Shown: piece by piece, positions 54,476-62,427 of the stretch
Numbering within the stretch: position 1 is the stretch's first letter
Layout: each line of letters starts with the position of its first letter
From: Microbacterium luteum
GTDB taxonomy: Bacteria > Actinomycetota > Actinomycetes > Actinomycetales > Microbacteriaceae
Assembly: GCF_015277875.1 (NCBI RefSeq)
Contig: NZ_CP063814.1
Coordinates: 3,286,001-3,350,000 of the forward strand
Length of the DNA stretch: 64,000 nucleotides
Reading direction: 5' to 3'
The notes under the pieces: model-generated
The model's input: the letters and a program-made list of their open reading frames with translations, nothing else
Database searches by the model: none
What the model was told of the DNA's origin: nothing
Program-made: the position numbers and the translations under genes

Positions 54476-54503
54476 CGTCACTCCCGCGACCGCGGGTGTG
54501 ACG
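54476..54503. terminator. Imperfect palindrome upstream of alcohol dehydrogenase
   Basis: CGTCAC-T-CCCGCG, AC, CGCGGG-T-GTGACG: a 12-bp stem with one T:T mismatch, lying in the 276-base gap after the MarR pair and 93 bases before the next start. It may be the terminator of the former or an operator for the latter. Confidence 0.45.
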
Positions 54504-54595
54504 ATTGGGTGGGTATTGGTCGGAGATGCCGCGCGTCCGGAGACCGGATGGTGGGGCCCACAGCATCCGACCGCCGAGTCACAGGAAGAGACTTT

Positions 54596-55645
54596 ATGAA
54601 GGCCACGCTCATGTACGGCGCCGGTGATGTTCGCATCGAGAACGTCGCCGACCCGATCATCCAGTTCCCGACGGACGCGATCGTCCGCACCACCCGCACC
54701 TGCATCTGCGGCTCCGACCTGCACCCCTACCACTCGATGGCCGCGTCAGAGCACGGCACCTCGATGGGACACGAGCTCATCGGCGTCGTCGAGGAGATCG
54801 GCGCCGAGGTCCGGACCGTGAAGAAGGGCGACTTCGTCATCGTCCCGTTCGCATTCAGCGACAACACCTGCGTGTTCTGTCGCGAGGGCTTGCACACGGC
54901 GTGCAGAAACGGCGGCTGGTACGGCACCCCCGCCGCGGCCGGCCTGCAGGCCGAGTACGGCCGGGTTCCCCAGGCCGACGGATCTCTGGTCGTCGTGCCC
55001 GGCGTCGATCCCGACACCGTCGACGAGGGTCTGCTGGCTTCGCTGCTGACCCTGTCGGACGTGTACCTCACCGGGTACCACGCGGCTTTCATGGCGGACG
55101 TGAAGCCTGGCCAGTCGGTCACGGTGATCGGGGATGGCGCCGTGGGCCTGGGAGCAGTGCTCGCCGCGAAGCAGATGGGTGCCGAGCGGATCATCCTCAT
55201 GGGCCGTCACACGGTGCGCACCGATCTCGGCATCGAGTTCGGCGCCACCGACGTCGTCGCCGAGCGCGGCGGCGAAGGCGTTGCGAAGGTTATGGACCTC
55301 ACGGACGGTGAGGGCAGCCATGCTGTGCTCGAGGCGGTCGGCCACATGCCCGCATACGAGCAGGCGTACGGCATCGTCCGCCCCGGTGGTGTGATCTCGC
55401 GCGTCGGTGTGCCCCAGTACGAGAAGGCCGGGGTCGGCTTCGGCTCGCTGTTCGGCAAGAACGCGCGCCTGGCCGGCGGCCCGGCCCCGGTGCGCGCCTA
55501 TCTCGAGCCCGCGATACAGCAGGTGCTCGACGGAGTCATCAACCCCGGTCTCGTCTTCGACCGCACCGTCTCGCTCGACGAGGTGCCGGCGGGCTATGCC
55601 GCGATGGATGCCCGCGAGGCGTTGAAGGTCATGGTCACCGTGTGA
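54596..55645 (+). CDS. Zinc-dependent alcohol dehydrogenase
   Basis: 349 residues of the medium-chain family, with catalytic zinc motif CICGSDLHPYHS and GHELIG and Rossmann GDGAVGLGAVLAAKQMGA. The structural site reads NTCVFCREGLHTAC, so three Cys are clear and the first ligand of the usual four is replaced, as in one actinobacterial subfamily. GAAGAG precedes the ATG. It ends at a strong bidirectional terminator. Confidence 0.85.
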   Translation: MKATLMYGAGDVRIENVADPIIQFPTDAIVRTTRTCICGSDLHPYHSMAASEHGTSMGHELIGVVEEIGAEVRTVKKGDFVIVPFAFSDNTCVFCREGLHTACRNGGWYGTPAAAGLQAEYGRVPQADGSLVVVPGVDPDTVDEGLLASLLTLSDVYLTGYHAAFMADVKPGQSVTVIGDGAVGLGAVLAAKQMGAERIILMGRHTVRTDLGIEFGATDVVAERGGEGVAKVMDLTDGEGSHAVLEAVGHMPAYEQAYGIVRPGGVISRVGVPQYEKAGVGFGSLFGKNARLAGGPAPVRAYLEPAIQQVLDGVINPGLVFDRTVSLDEVPAGYAAMDAREALKVMVTV

Positions 55646-55659
55646 CCTCAGCATCCACT

Positions 55660-55694
55660 CTCGGCCGCCGGCGACCCGGGCGCCGGCGGCCGAG
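55660..55694. terminator. Bidirectional terminator
   Basis: CTCGGCCGCCGGCG (55660-55673), loop ACCCGGG, CGCCGGCGGCCGAG (55681-55694): a perfect 14-bp stem between convergent genes. Confidence 0.88.
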
Positions 55695-55700
55695 CCTGTC

Positions 55701-56720
55701 TCAGCGACGGCGCGCGTGCGGCAGCAGTTCGTGCGCACCGTAGCTGTTGTCACCGGGGTTGATCGTGACGCCCGGGGCGACGAGTTCGTCGATCCGGTCG
55801 AGGATCTCGCTCGGCAGGGTGCGCTCGACCGCGGGGAGGTAGGACTCGAGCTGCTCCATCGTGCGTGGTCCGACAATCGCCGCGGTGACGCCGGGGTGGT
55901 TGATCGCCCAGGCGATCGACATCTCGATCAACGTCATCCCGTTCGCTTCGGCAAGGCTGGCGAGCTCCTCGACGATGTCGAGTTTGCGTTGGTTCTCGGG
56001 CAGGCTCATGTCGAACCGCACGCCCGGCCGGGCGGCCGAGGTCGGCTTGCCGACGGCATCCTTGCGCCACCGTCCGGACAGCCATCCGCCGGCGAGCGGA
56101 CTGTAGACGAGCGTGCCCATGCCGTAACGCTGCACGGTCGCGAGCACGTCCTCTTCGATCCCGCGGACGAGGATCGAGTAAGGCGGCTGCTCGGTGATGA
56201 ACCGCTCGAGGTTGCGGTCGCGGGACGCCCACTGGGCTTCGACGATCTGCGAACCGGAGAACGACGACGAGCCGATGTAGCGCACCTTGCCCTGGTGCAC
56301 GAGATCGCTGAGCGCGCCGAGAGTCTCCTCGATGTCGACATGCGGGTCGGGGCGGTGCACCTGGTACAGATCGATGTAGTCGGTGTCGAGACGACGCAGC
56401 GAGTTCTCGACCTCGCGGATGATCCACCGCCGTGATCCCCCGCGACGGTTCGGGTCGTCGGCGTCCATCGGCATGAAGAACTTCGTCGCGAGCACGACGT
56501 CGTCGCGACGGCCCTTCAGCGCCTTGCCGGTGATCTCCTCCGACCGACCGGCGGAGTAGACGTCGGCGGTGTCGACGAAGTTGATGCCCTCCTCGAGCGC
56601 GCGATGGATGACGCGGATCGCATCCGCCTCATCGTCGTTGCCCCAGGGGCCGAACATCATGGTGCCGAGGCACAGTGGCCTGACCTGCACACCGGTGCGG
56701 CCAAGCGAGCGGTACTTCAC
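55701..56720 (-). CDS. Aldo/keto reductase (AKR11/12-like)
   Basis: 339 residues forming a TIM-barrel reductase. The catalytic set is FVDTADVY (Asp, Tyr), VVLATKF (Lys) and YQVHRPD (His), with cofactor region VGPRTMEQLESYL. Prefers NADPH by family. GTG start at 56720 with AAGGAG upstream. It sits head to tail after a second aldo/keto reductase. Confidence 0.9.
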   Translation of the reverse strand: MKYRSLGRTGVQVRPLCLGTMMFGPWGNDDEADAIRVIHRALEEGINFVDTADVYSAGRSEEITGKALKGRRDDVVLATKFFMPMDADDPNRRGGSRRWIIREVENSLRRLDTDYIDLYQVHRPDPHVDIEETLGALSDLVHQGKVRYIGSSSFSGSQIVEAQWASRDRNLERFITEQPPYSILVRGIEEDVLATVQRYGMGTLVYSPLAGGWLSGRWRKDAVGKPTSAARPGVRFDMSLPENQRKLDIVEELASLAEANGMTLIEMSIAWAINHPGVTAAIVGPRTMEQLESYLPAVERTLPSEILDRIDELVAPGVTINPGDNSYGAHELLPHARRR

Positions 56721-56764
56721 TTCTGATCTCCTTCGGTCCTGCCGGGGTATTCGTCGCGGTACTT

Positions 56765-57655
56765 TCAGTCTTCGGGGATCGGGAACAGCGTCTTTTCGCC
56801 GAACTCACGGTCGGGGTCAGGACCGCTCTCGCGGCCCGTGTCGAGCGCGTCGATGCGGGCGAGCTCGTCAGACGCGAGGTCGAAGTCGAAGACGTCGAAG
56901 TTCTCGGCGATCCGACCCGGGTTCGTGGATTTCGGGATCGCCGAACGACCCTGTTGCAGGTGCCAGCGGATCATCACCTGTGCGGGCGTCTTGCCGTGCG
57001 CGGCCGCGATCGCGGCGATGGTGTCGTCCTGCATCACGTTGCGGCGCTCATCACCCCACGGGCCGGGGTAGAAGGTGATGCCGCCGATCGGCGACCAGGC
57101 CTGGGTCACGATGCCCAGCGCCGCATCCGCCTTCTGCGTGGCAGGCTGCGAGTGATACGGGTGCAGTTCGATCTGGTTCACCGCCGGTACGACCGTTGCG
57201 GCATCCATCAGTCTGTCGATCGCGGCGGGGGTGAAGTTGCTCACGCCGATCGCCCGTACTCGCCCGTCGGCGAGCAGCGTCTCGAGCGCCCTGTAAGCGG
57301 CGATCGTGCGGTCGAAGAGGTTGGCGGCCTGCTGGTGCAGGATGAGCAGGTCCAGCTGCTCGACGCCCAGCTTGCGGGTGGACTTCTCCCACGCGTGCAG
57401 GGTCTCGTCGTACCCGTAGTCGGATGGCCACACCTTGGTCTCGATGAAGACGTCTGCGCGGTCGATCCCGGAGCGTCGGATGCCTTCGCCCACCTGCCGC
57501 TCGTTGGCGTAGGCCGCGGCGGTGTCGATGTGCCGGTAGCCGACCTGCAGTGCCGTCTCGACGGCCGCAGCGGTCTGTTCGGGTGCACTTTGGAACACGC
57601 CGAGCCCGAGTGCGGACATGCGGACGCCGCTGTTGAGGGTCAATTCTTCTGTCAC
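56765..57655 (-). CDS. Aldo/keto reductase (2,5-diketo-gluconate reductase type)
   Basis: 296 residues. HIDTAAAYANERQVG (Asp, Tyr), FIETKVWPSDYG (Lys), LLILHQQ (His) and the NADPH site IPKSTNPGRIAEN identify the AKR5 type. GTG start at 57655; an in-frame upstream extension lacks family similarity. It is divergent from an XRE regulator that may control both aldo/keto reductase genes. Confidence 0.88.
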   Translation of the reverse strand: MTEELTLNSGVRMSALGLGVFQSAPEQTAAAVETALQVGYRHIDTAAAYANERQVGEGIRRSGIDRADVFIETKVWPSDYGYDETLHAWEKSTRKLGVEQLDLLILHQQAANLFDRTIAAYRALETLLADGRVRAIGVSNFTPAAIDRLMDAATVVPAVNQIELHPYHSQPATQKADAALGIVTQAWSPIGGITFYPGPWGDERRNVMQDDTIAAIAAAHGKTPAQVMIRWHLQQGRSAIPKSTNPGRIAENFDVFDFDLASDELARIDALDTGRESGPDPDREFGEKTLFPIPED

Positions 57656-57718
57656 GACCGCGACGGTACGCCGACCCTCGGGCAGGAGGGAGGCCCCGGC
57701 GTTACCCCTTTCTTGGTG

Positions 57719-57728
57719 CATCGCGATG
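57719..57728. promoter_or_regulatory. Small palindrome between the aldo/keto reductase and XRE genes
   Basis: CATCGCGATG is self-complementary and is flanked by TTACC (57702) and GGTAA (57743). It is a weak operator candidate in the shared promoter region. Confidence 0.3.
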
Positions 57729-57789
57729 TGGTGAGCGAGGTAATGGCAGGGCCTCCCATCGCGTCTCGCCGCGGCATAGCGTGGTCCAC

Positions 57790-58671
57790 ATGGGAGACAT
57801 GCGAGCCGAGGTCAAGGAGTTCCTCGCCACCCGCCGTGGCCGGCTCACGCCGGAGCAGGCGGGGCTGCCGGTCTACGGCGGCAACCGTCGCGTCACGGGG
57901 CTGCGCCGTGAAGAGGTCGCGATGCTCGCCGGGGTGTCGGTCGACTATTACGTACGCCTCGAGCGAGGCAACCTCGCCGGCGCCTCCGAGAGTGTGCTCG
58001 ACTCGCTCGCGACCGCGCTGCAGCTCGACGACGCCGAGCGGCAGTACCTGTTCGACCTCGCCCGCGCCGCCGGACCAGCCGCGCGCCGCAAACGGAAGTC
58101 GGCGACCGTCGTGCGGCCCGCCGTGCAGCAAGTGCTCGACGCGATGGCCGACGCGCCCGCGTGGGTGCGCAACGCTCGACACGACATCATCGCGACGAAC
58201 ACCCTCGGCCGCGCGCTCTACTCACCGGTGTTCGACGACCCGCACCGTCCCGTCAACACCACCCGATTCGCCTACCTCAACCCGACCGCGAAGGAGTTCT
58301 GGCGCGACTACGACCAGATCCTGCACGACGCGGCATCCATGCTCCGAATGGAAGCCGGCCGCAACCCCCACGACCCCGACCTCATCCAACTCGTGGGAGA
58401 ACTGTCGACCCGCAGCGAGACATTCCGCGAGCGATGGGCGTCGCGCGACGTGAAGTTCCACCGCACCGGCGTCAAGCGGCTGCATCACCCCGTGGTCGGC
58501 GACCTCGACCTCAACTACGAATCGATGGAACTCCCCGGCGAACCCGGACTCTTCCTCAACGTCTACACCGCTCCCGCCGACTCACCGTCGGCCGACGCGC
58601 TTCGGATGCTGGCGTCCTGGGCCGCCACCCGCGAGGGCACTCCCACGACCACACAGGAGAAGACACGGTGA
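57790..58671 (+). CDS. XRE-family regulator with MmyB-type ligand domain
   Basis: 293 residues. The N-terminal helix-turn-helix (about 8-80) shows the characteristic GLPVYGGNRRVTGLRREEVA and VSVDYYVRLERGN. The C-terminal MmyB-like PAS-type domain (about 110-280, WVRNARHDIIATNTLGRALY and LNPTAKEFWRDYD) probably binds a fatty-acid-like ligand. The start at 57790 fits the family length; 57799 is an alternative. It overlaps the next gene by 4 bases. Confidence 0.87.
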   Translation: MGDMRAEVKEFLATRRGRLTPEQAGLPVYGGNRRVTGLRREEVAMLAGVSVDYYVRLERGNLAGASESVLDSLATALQLDDAERQYLFDLARAAGPAARRKRKSATVVRPAVQQVLDAMADAPAWVRNARHDIIATNTLGRALYSPVFDDPHRPVNTTRFAYLNPTAKEFWRDYDQILHDAASMLRMEAGRNPHDPDLIQLVGELSTRSETFRERWASRDVKFHRTGVKRLHHPVVGDLDLNYESMELPGEPGLFLNVYTAPADSPSADALRMLASWAATREGTPTTTQEKTR

Positions 58672-59030
58672 CCTGGACCGCTGACGAACTGCGCGAACTC
58701 GACCGCGCCCATGAAGTGCGCGTCGCGGGGCGCCGCGTCGACGGGTCGTCGCGCACCCTCACGATCGTGTGGCACGTCGTCGTCGACGACACCCTCTACC
58801 TGCGGTCCGTGAAGGGCCCCGCTGGCGAGTGGTACAAGGGCGTCGCCCGGCACTTCGAAGGATTCCTCCGATGGGGATCGACCACACGCGAGGTGACCTA
58901 CACGCTCGATTCCTCACAGGATGCCGCGATCGACGCCGCTTACTTCGCCAAGTACGGCACCGGTTCCCCCAGTCAGGCCATCACCAGCCCCGCCGCGAAG
59001 CAGACCACACTCCGGGTCGTTCCGCGCTGA
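58668..59030 (+). CDS. DUF2255 family protein
   Basis: 120 residues: WTADELRELDRAHEVRVAG at the start and WHVVVDDTLYLRSVKGPAGE in the middle, as in DUF2255 (a split-barrel, FMN-binding-like fold). GTG start inside the XRE stop (GTGA). Probably regulated with, and by, the XRE protein. Confidence 0.82.
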   Translation: MTWTADELRELDRAHEVRVAGRRVDGSSRTLTIVWHVVVDDTLYLRSVKGPAGEWYKGVARHFEGFLRWGSTTREVTYTLDSSQDAAIDAAYFAKYGTGSPSQAITSPAAKQTTLRVVPR

Positions 59031-59110
59031 CCAGGATGCCGGGGATATCGCCGAGTGATGCCACGGCGAGTGCTACGGTGGGCGCATTCCAGCGGGGAGG
59101 TGACGGCGCG

Positions 59111-59389
59111 ATGATCGACGCTCTGACGTCCTTCCTGCAGGTCCTGCTCTTTTCTTCGACTCTGGTCGGCGCGTCCGCTGCCGGCTCGGCACCGATGTGG
59201 GCACTGGTCTTGGCGGCGGTCGTCGTCATCGTTCTGCTGCGAGCCGCGGGTTCGCCCCGATCGATCCGAGCCTCCCTGGCCCGTCCGGCTCGGGCCATCG
59301 GCGTCTCGGCGACGGTGGCGCAGAGTGACCCGGATGCGGCGGGCCATCCGCGTTCGCGCGCTCCGGGGATCGCGGCTTCGGCCGCGTAA
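59111..59389 (+). CDS. DUF6412 small membrane protein
   Basis: 92 residues: two hydrophobic stretches (about 5-24 and 29-46) and the C-terminal motif AQSDPDAAGHPRSRAPG, which marks the DUF6412 family. GGGAGGTG precedes the ATG. It is regularly found immediately upstream of a YidC paralogue, as here, so the two probably act together. Confidence 0.75.
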   Translation: MIDALTSFLQVLLFSSTLVGASAAGSAPMWALVLAAVVVIVLLRAAGSPRSIRASLARPARAIGVSATVAQSDPDAAGHPRSRAPGIAASAA

Positions 59390-59405
59390 GCACCCGACGC
59401 TCCTC

Positions 59406-59424
59406 CACCCCTTCTGCAGGGGTG
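59406..59424 (+). other. Small hairpin before yidC paralogue
   Basis: CACCCC, TTCTGCA, GGGGTG in the 103-base gap between DUF6412 and the insertase gene. It could modulate expression between the two; the evidence is only the stem. Confidence 0.35.
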
Positions 59425-59492
59425 ATGTCTGTGTTCGTCGATGTCTGGCGTGGCCGCTCTGCGACCACCTCTCACCTCACCGGACGGACATC

Positions 59493-60251
59493 ATGGACCT
59501 CTTCTCCTTCCCACCCCTCTCGGCCACCCTCGACGCGGCATACGCCGTGATGATGGGGTTGGCGTCACTGCTGCAACCGGTCACGGGCGGGCTATCCGCC
59601 GCCGTCGCCGTCGTCATCCTCACGCTCGTGGTGCGGACGATCCTGATCCCCACGGGTGTCGCGCAGGCCAAAGCCGATCAGACACGCGCGCGTCTGGCAC
59701 CGAAGCTCCAGGCGCTGCAACGCCGACACAGGAACGACCGCGAGCGGCTGCAACGCGAGACGATGAAGCTCTACGCCGACGAGAACGCTTCCCCGTTCGC
59801 CGGGTGCGCCCCGGTGCTCATTCAGGCGCCGATCGTCGGAATCATCTACGCGCTGTTCCTGCACAACGCCATCGCCGGTCACCCCAACGAGCTGCTCACC
59901 GAAGACCTCTTCGGCGTCCCGCTCGGCGCGAGCCTCATCGGATCGATTGGAAGCGGATCACTGACGCTACCGGCCGTCGCCGTCTTCGGCATCGTGATCC
60001 TGGTGATCGCGGCGGTTGCCGAGCTCACCCGCCGGCTGCTGCGCCCGGATCCGTCGGCGTCGACGTCGACACCGGGCGGCGAGGGGATGCTGCGCATGGC
60101 AGGCCTCCTGCAGTTCGGCACCGCCGTCGCGGCGATGCTCGTTCCGCTCGCCGCCGGCCTCTACCTTCTCGTCACGGTCGCGTGGAGCCTCGGCCAAAGA
60201 CTCATCCTGCGCCGCAGGTTTCCCCTCGAGCCTTCCAGCCATCGGAGTTAG
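59493..60251 (+). CDS. YidC/Oxa1-family membrane insertase paralogue
   Basis: 252 residues with five hydrophobic segments. The positively charged TM1-TM2 cytoplasmic loop (QALQRRHRNDRERLQRETMKLY), the conserved hydrophilic-groove Arg in VVRTILIP, and CAPVLIQAPIVGIIYALF are seen. It lacks the long N-terminus of the main housekeeping YidC, so it is a short, second YidC. It likely inserts or assembles specific membrane proteins; the partnership with DUF6412 is conserved. Confidence 0.88.
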   Translation: MDLFSFPPLSATLDAAYAVMMGLASLLQPVTGGLSAAVAVVILTLVVRTILIPTGVAQAKADQTRARLAPKLQALQRRHRNDRERLQRETMKLYADENASPFAGCAPVLIQAPIVGIIYALFLHNAIAGHPNELLTEDLFGVPLGASLIGSIGSGSLTLPAVAVFGIVILVIAAVAELTRRLLRPDPSASTSTPGGEGMLRMAGLLQFGTAVAAMLVPLAAGLYLLVTVAWSLGQRLILRRRFPLEPSSHRS

Positions 60252-60378
60252 GAGCCCCGGGCGTGGATGGTTCGCGAAGTCCAGACAGGATCCTCGTACG
60301 GGCATGGCTCGGTAGAGGTCCGCGTGGGCATTGGGGTCAGCGCGGGCAACGTCCATGGCGTCGTTCTAGAGTCGCGAC

Positions 60379-60936
60379 ATGCGGATCGTCGTTTCCGGGA
60401 CCCATGCGAGCGGGAAGAGCACGCTCGTGTCCGACTTCGCGCTTCGCCACCCGGAGTTCGTCGTGCTCCCAGATCCATTCGAGCTGGTCGACGAGGCCTG
60501 GGACAGCCCGAGTGCCGTGTTGTTCGCCGCCCAACTGCGCCTGTCGGCCGCGCGGCTCCATCCGAACGGGACCACGGAAAGCCTCATCGCCGAGCGCGGC
60601 CCGATCGACTTCCTCGCCTACCTGCTGGCGCTGGATGAACTCAACAGAGCAGCTGCTTCGCGGGAGCTCATCGAACAGTCGATCGACATCACCCGGGAGG
60701 CGATGCGACATGTTGATCTCCTCGTCGTCCTGCCTCTCGATACCGGCGCCGGAATCTTCGCTCCTGCCGACGAGGACCTTCCGTTGCGCGAGGTGATGAA
60801 CGACGTGCTGCTGGATCTCGCCGCCGATGAAGAGATCGCCGGCGCCGCCATGAACGTCGTCGAGGTTACCGGCGGTCGGAACCAGAGACGCGCAGCCCTT
60901 GAGGAACTCATAACCCCGGCGCCCCCTCACCCCTGA
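60379..60936 (+). CDS. P-loop ATPase/kinase-like protein
   Basis: 185 residues: Walker A GTHASGKST (7-15), AERGPIDFLAYLLALDEL (as in nucleoside/NadR-type AAA kinases), a Walker-B-like strand HVDLLVVLPLD. Related to AAA_28-type ATP-binding proteins that phosphorylate small molecules. Substrate unknown. Confidence 0.75.
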   Translation: MRIVVSGTHASGKSTLVSDFALRHPEFVVLPDPFELVDEAWDSPSAVLFAAQLRLSAARLHPNGTTESLIAERGPIDFLAYLLALDELNRAAASRELIEQSIDITREAMRHVDLLVVLPLDTGAGIFAPADEDLPLREVMNDVLLDLAADEEIAGAAMNVVEVTGGRNQRRAALEELITPAPPHP

Positions 60937-61101
60937 AGATCGGGCGATCCCTATACGGGCGCGGCACGAGAAGGGGACCTCAGCGCGCGTTCTACAGGTG
61001 AGACGCCGCTGGCGTATGGAGTCAGGCCCTGGGCTGCGAGGCGTATTCGTGAGGCTGGGGTCGTCCGCGGTCAGCGTTCGCTCCGCGTTGAGAAGCGCCG
61101 C

Positions 61102-62223
61102 CTAGATCACAAGCGTCGTGTTGACGATCGTGCTCGTCTCGTCCGGACCACGGAGGAAAAGTACCGCGACCTGTTGGTTGCCGTGCTCGTCAAACCACTT
61201 GACGGACAGATTGACGCCGAAGGTGATTCCCTGCGGAGTGAAGACACCCATGAACGTGCCAGACGCGCCGCCCGTCTCGGTGCCGGACAAGTCCTGCCAA
61301 TGTCCAGCATCGACGATCTTGAAGTCCGGATCGGCGTCAAGTCGAACCTCCCGCGCCACACTCCGAGGAACCGAGTTGCGCAAGACGTACACGTCCTCCT
61401 CGTCCGTGTTCTCCGGCGCGACCATCCATCGCGGTGCGGGCAGTGGAATGGGCGCAAGCCGACTCGCTTCGGCCTCCGCGATGGCGTTCTCATAGAACTC
61501 CTTCGCGTGTGCGTACCCCTCCTTCCAGCCAGCGGACCTGGCCTCTTCTGCCGCGCTGTCGGTTCCCTTCCGAATCTCCTCAGGCGACATGAACACCTGT
61601 CGCGAGTAGTCGTTGCCGTGCCCGTCGAGCCACGTCACCGTGAACGTAACGCCATCCATGCGGCCCTTCTCGGTCGGTGCGCCGCGGAAGTACTTGCCGA
61701 TGATCCCGCCAGGACGCGCGTCACCGAACTGGCCTCGAAAGAACACCTCGCCGTCCGTTCTGAACTCAGACGAGTCAGCGGTCAGGCGTACGTCGTAGCC
61801 CGCGTAACCGTGGTTGTGAAGCCAGTGGAGCGCCATGTCGCCCATCAGACGGTCTTCCGCGCTCACGCTCCAGCGCGGTTGACGAGCGCGTTCACGCTCG
61901 GTCTCGATCTCGGCCTTGTGGCTCTCGTATCCCTCGCCGATGAGAGCTGCACGCTGCTTCGCTGTGACGGGGCGAATGGCCAGCGCCCACTTGGCGAAGC
62001 GTTGCACATTTCCCCACGTGGCTCGACGCCAGACCGGAATCACCGCTGATCCGATCAGCAGGGCTACCCCGGCGACGACAAGATACGCCCAGAACGGGAG
62101 GTTGGCCTTCGTTGCTTCAGAGATCAGCGCGGGGACGCCCCAGACGATTACGGCGACGATAAGGCCACCGACGACATTCGCCGATAGCTGGCGGTCGTAC
62201 CATTTCGACTGGTCCCCACTCAC
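61102..62223 (-). CDS. Unrecognised membrane protein with internal repeat
   Basis: 373 residues. Two membrane helices (about 15-34 and 43-65), a charged linker (HKAEIETERERARQ), then a soluble region containing a duplicated beta-rich unit: FTVTWLDGHGNDYSRQVFM near 195 and LSVKWFDEHGNQQVAVLFL near 345, each preceded by a short hydrophobic strand pair. No known family is recognised. GTG start at 62223. GC is visibly lower than in neighbouring genes, so horizontal acquisition is likely. It lies downstream of the 520-residue protein on the same strand. Confidence 0.6.
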   Translation of the reverse strand: MSGDQSKWYDRQLSANVVGGLIVAVIVWGVPALISEATKANLPFWAYLVVAGVALLIGSAVIPVWRRATWGNVQRFAKWALAIRPVTAKQRAALIGEGYESHKAEIETERERARQPRWSVSAEDRLMGDMALHWLHNHGYAGYDVRLTADSSEFRTDGEVFFRGQFGDARPGGIIGKYFRGAPTEKGRMDGVTFTVTWLDGHGNDYSRQVFMSPEEIRKGTDSAAEEARSAGWKEGYAHAKEFYENAIAEAEASRLAPIPLPAPRWMVAPENTDEEDVYVLRNSVPRSVAREVRLDADPDFKIVDAGHWQDLSGTETGGASGTFMGVFTPQGITFGVNLSVKWFDEHGNQQVAVLFLRGPDETSTIVNTTLVI

Positions 62224-62427
62224 CGCGCCAGATTACTGGAGTGGTGGCGTCCCACTGAGCGTCAGGAAATATTGGCCCACCTTGGCGTGGAGGAGCGAAC
62301 GACTCCTAAGCGGTCTCTCGCTTCTCGATTTCCTTCAGGGGCATGCCCGCTATCGTCGGCGCGCATGTCGGTTGGCAAGCGTGCGCGCAGTCCAAACGTT
62401 GCGGCGGAAAGTGGAAGTGTCGCCCCT

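Noticed and set aside
60937..61101. Possible tRNA or att site at the left edge of the lower-GC region
   Set aside because: No cloverleaf, no CCA end and no matching direct repeat could be found by reading.
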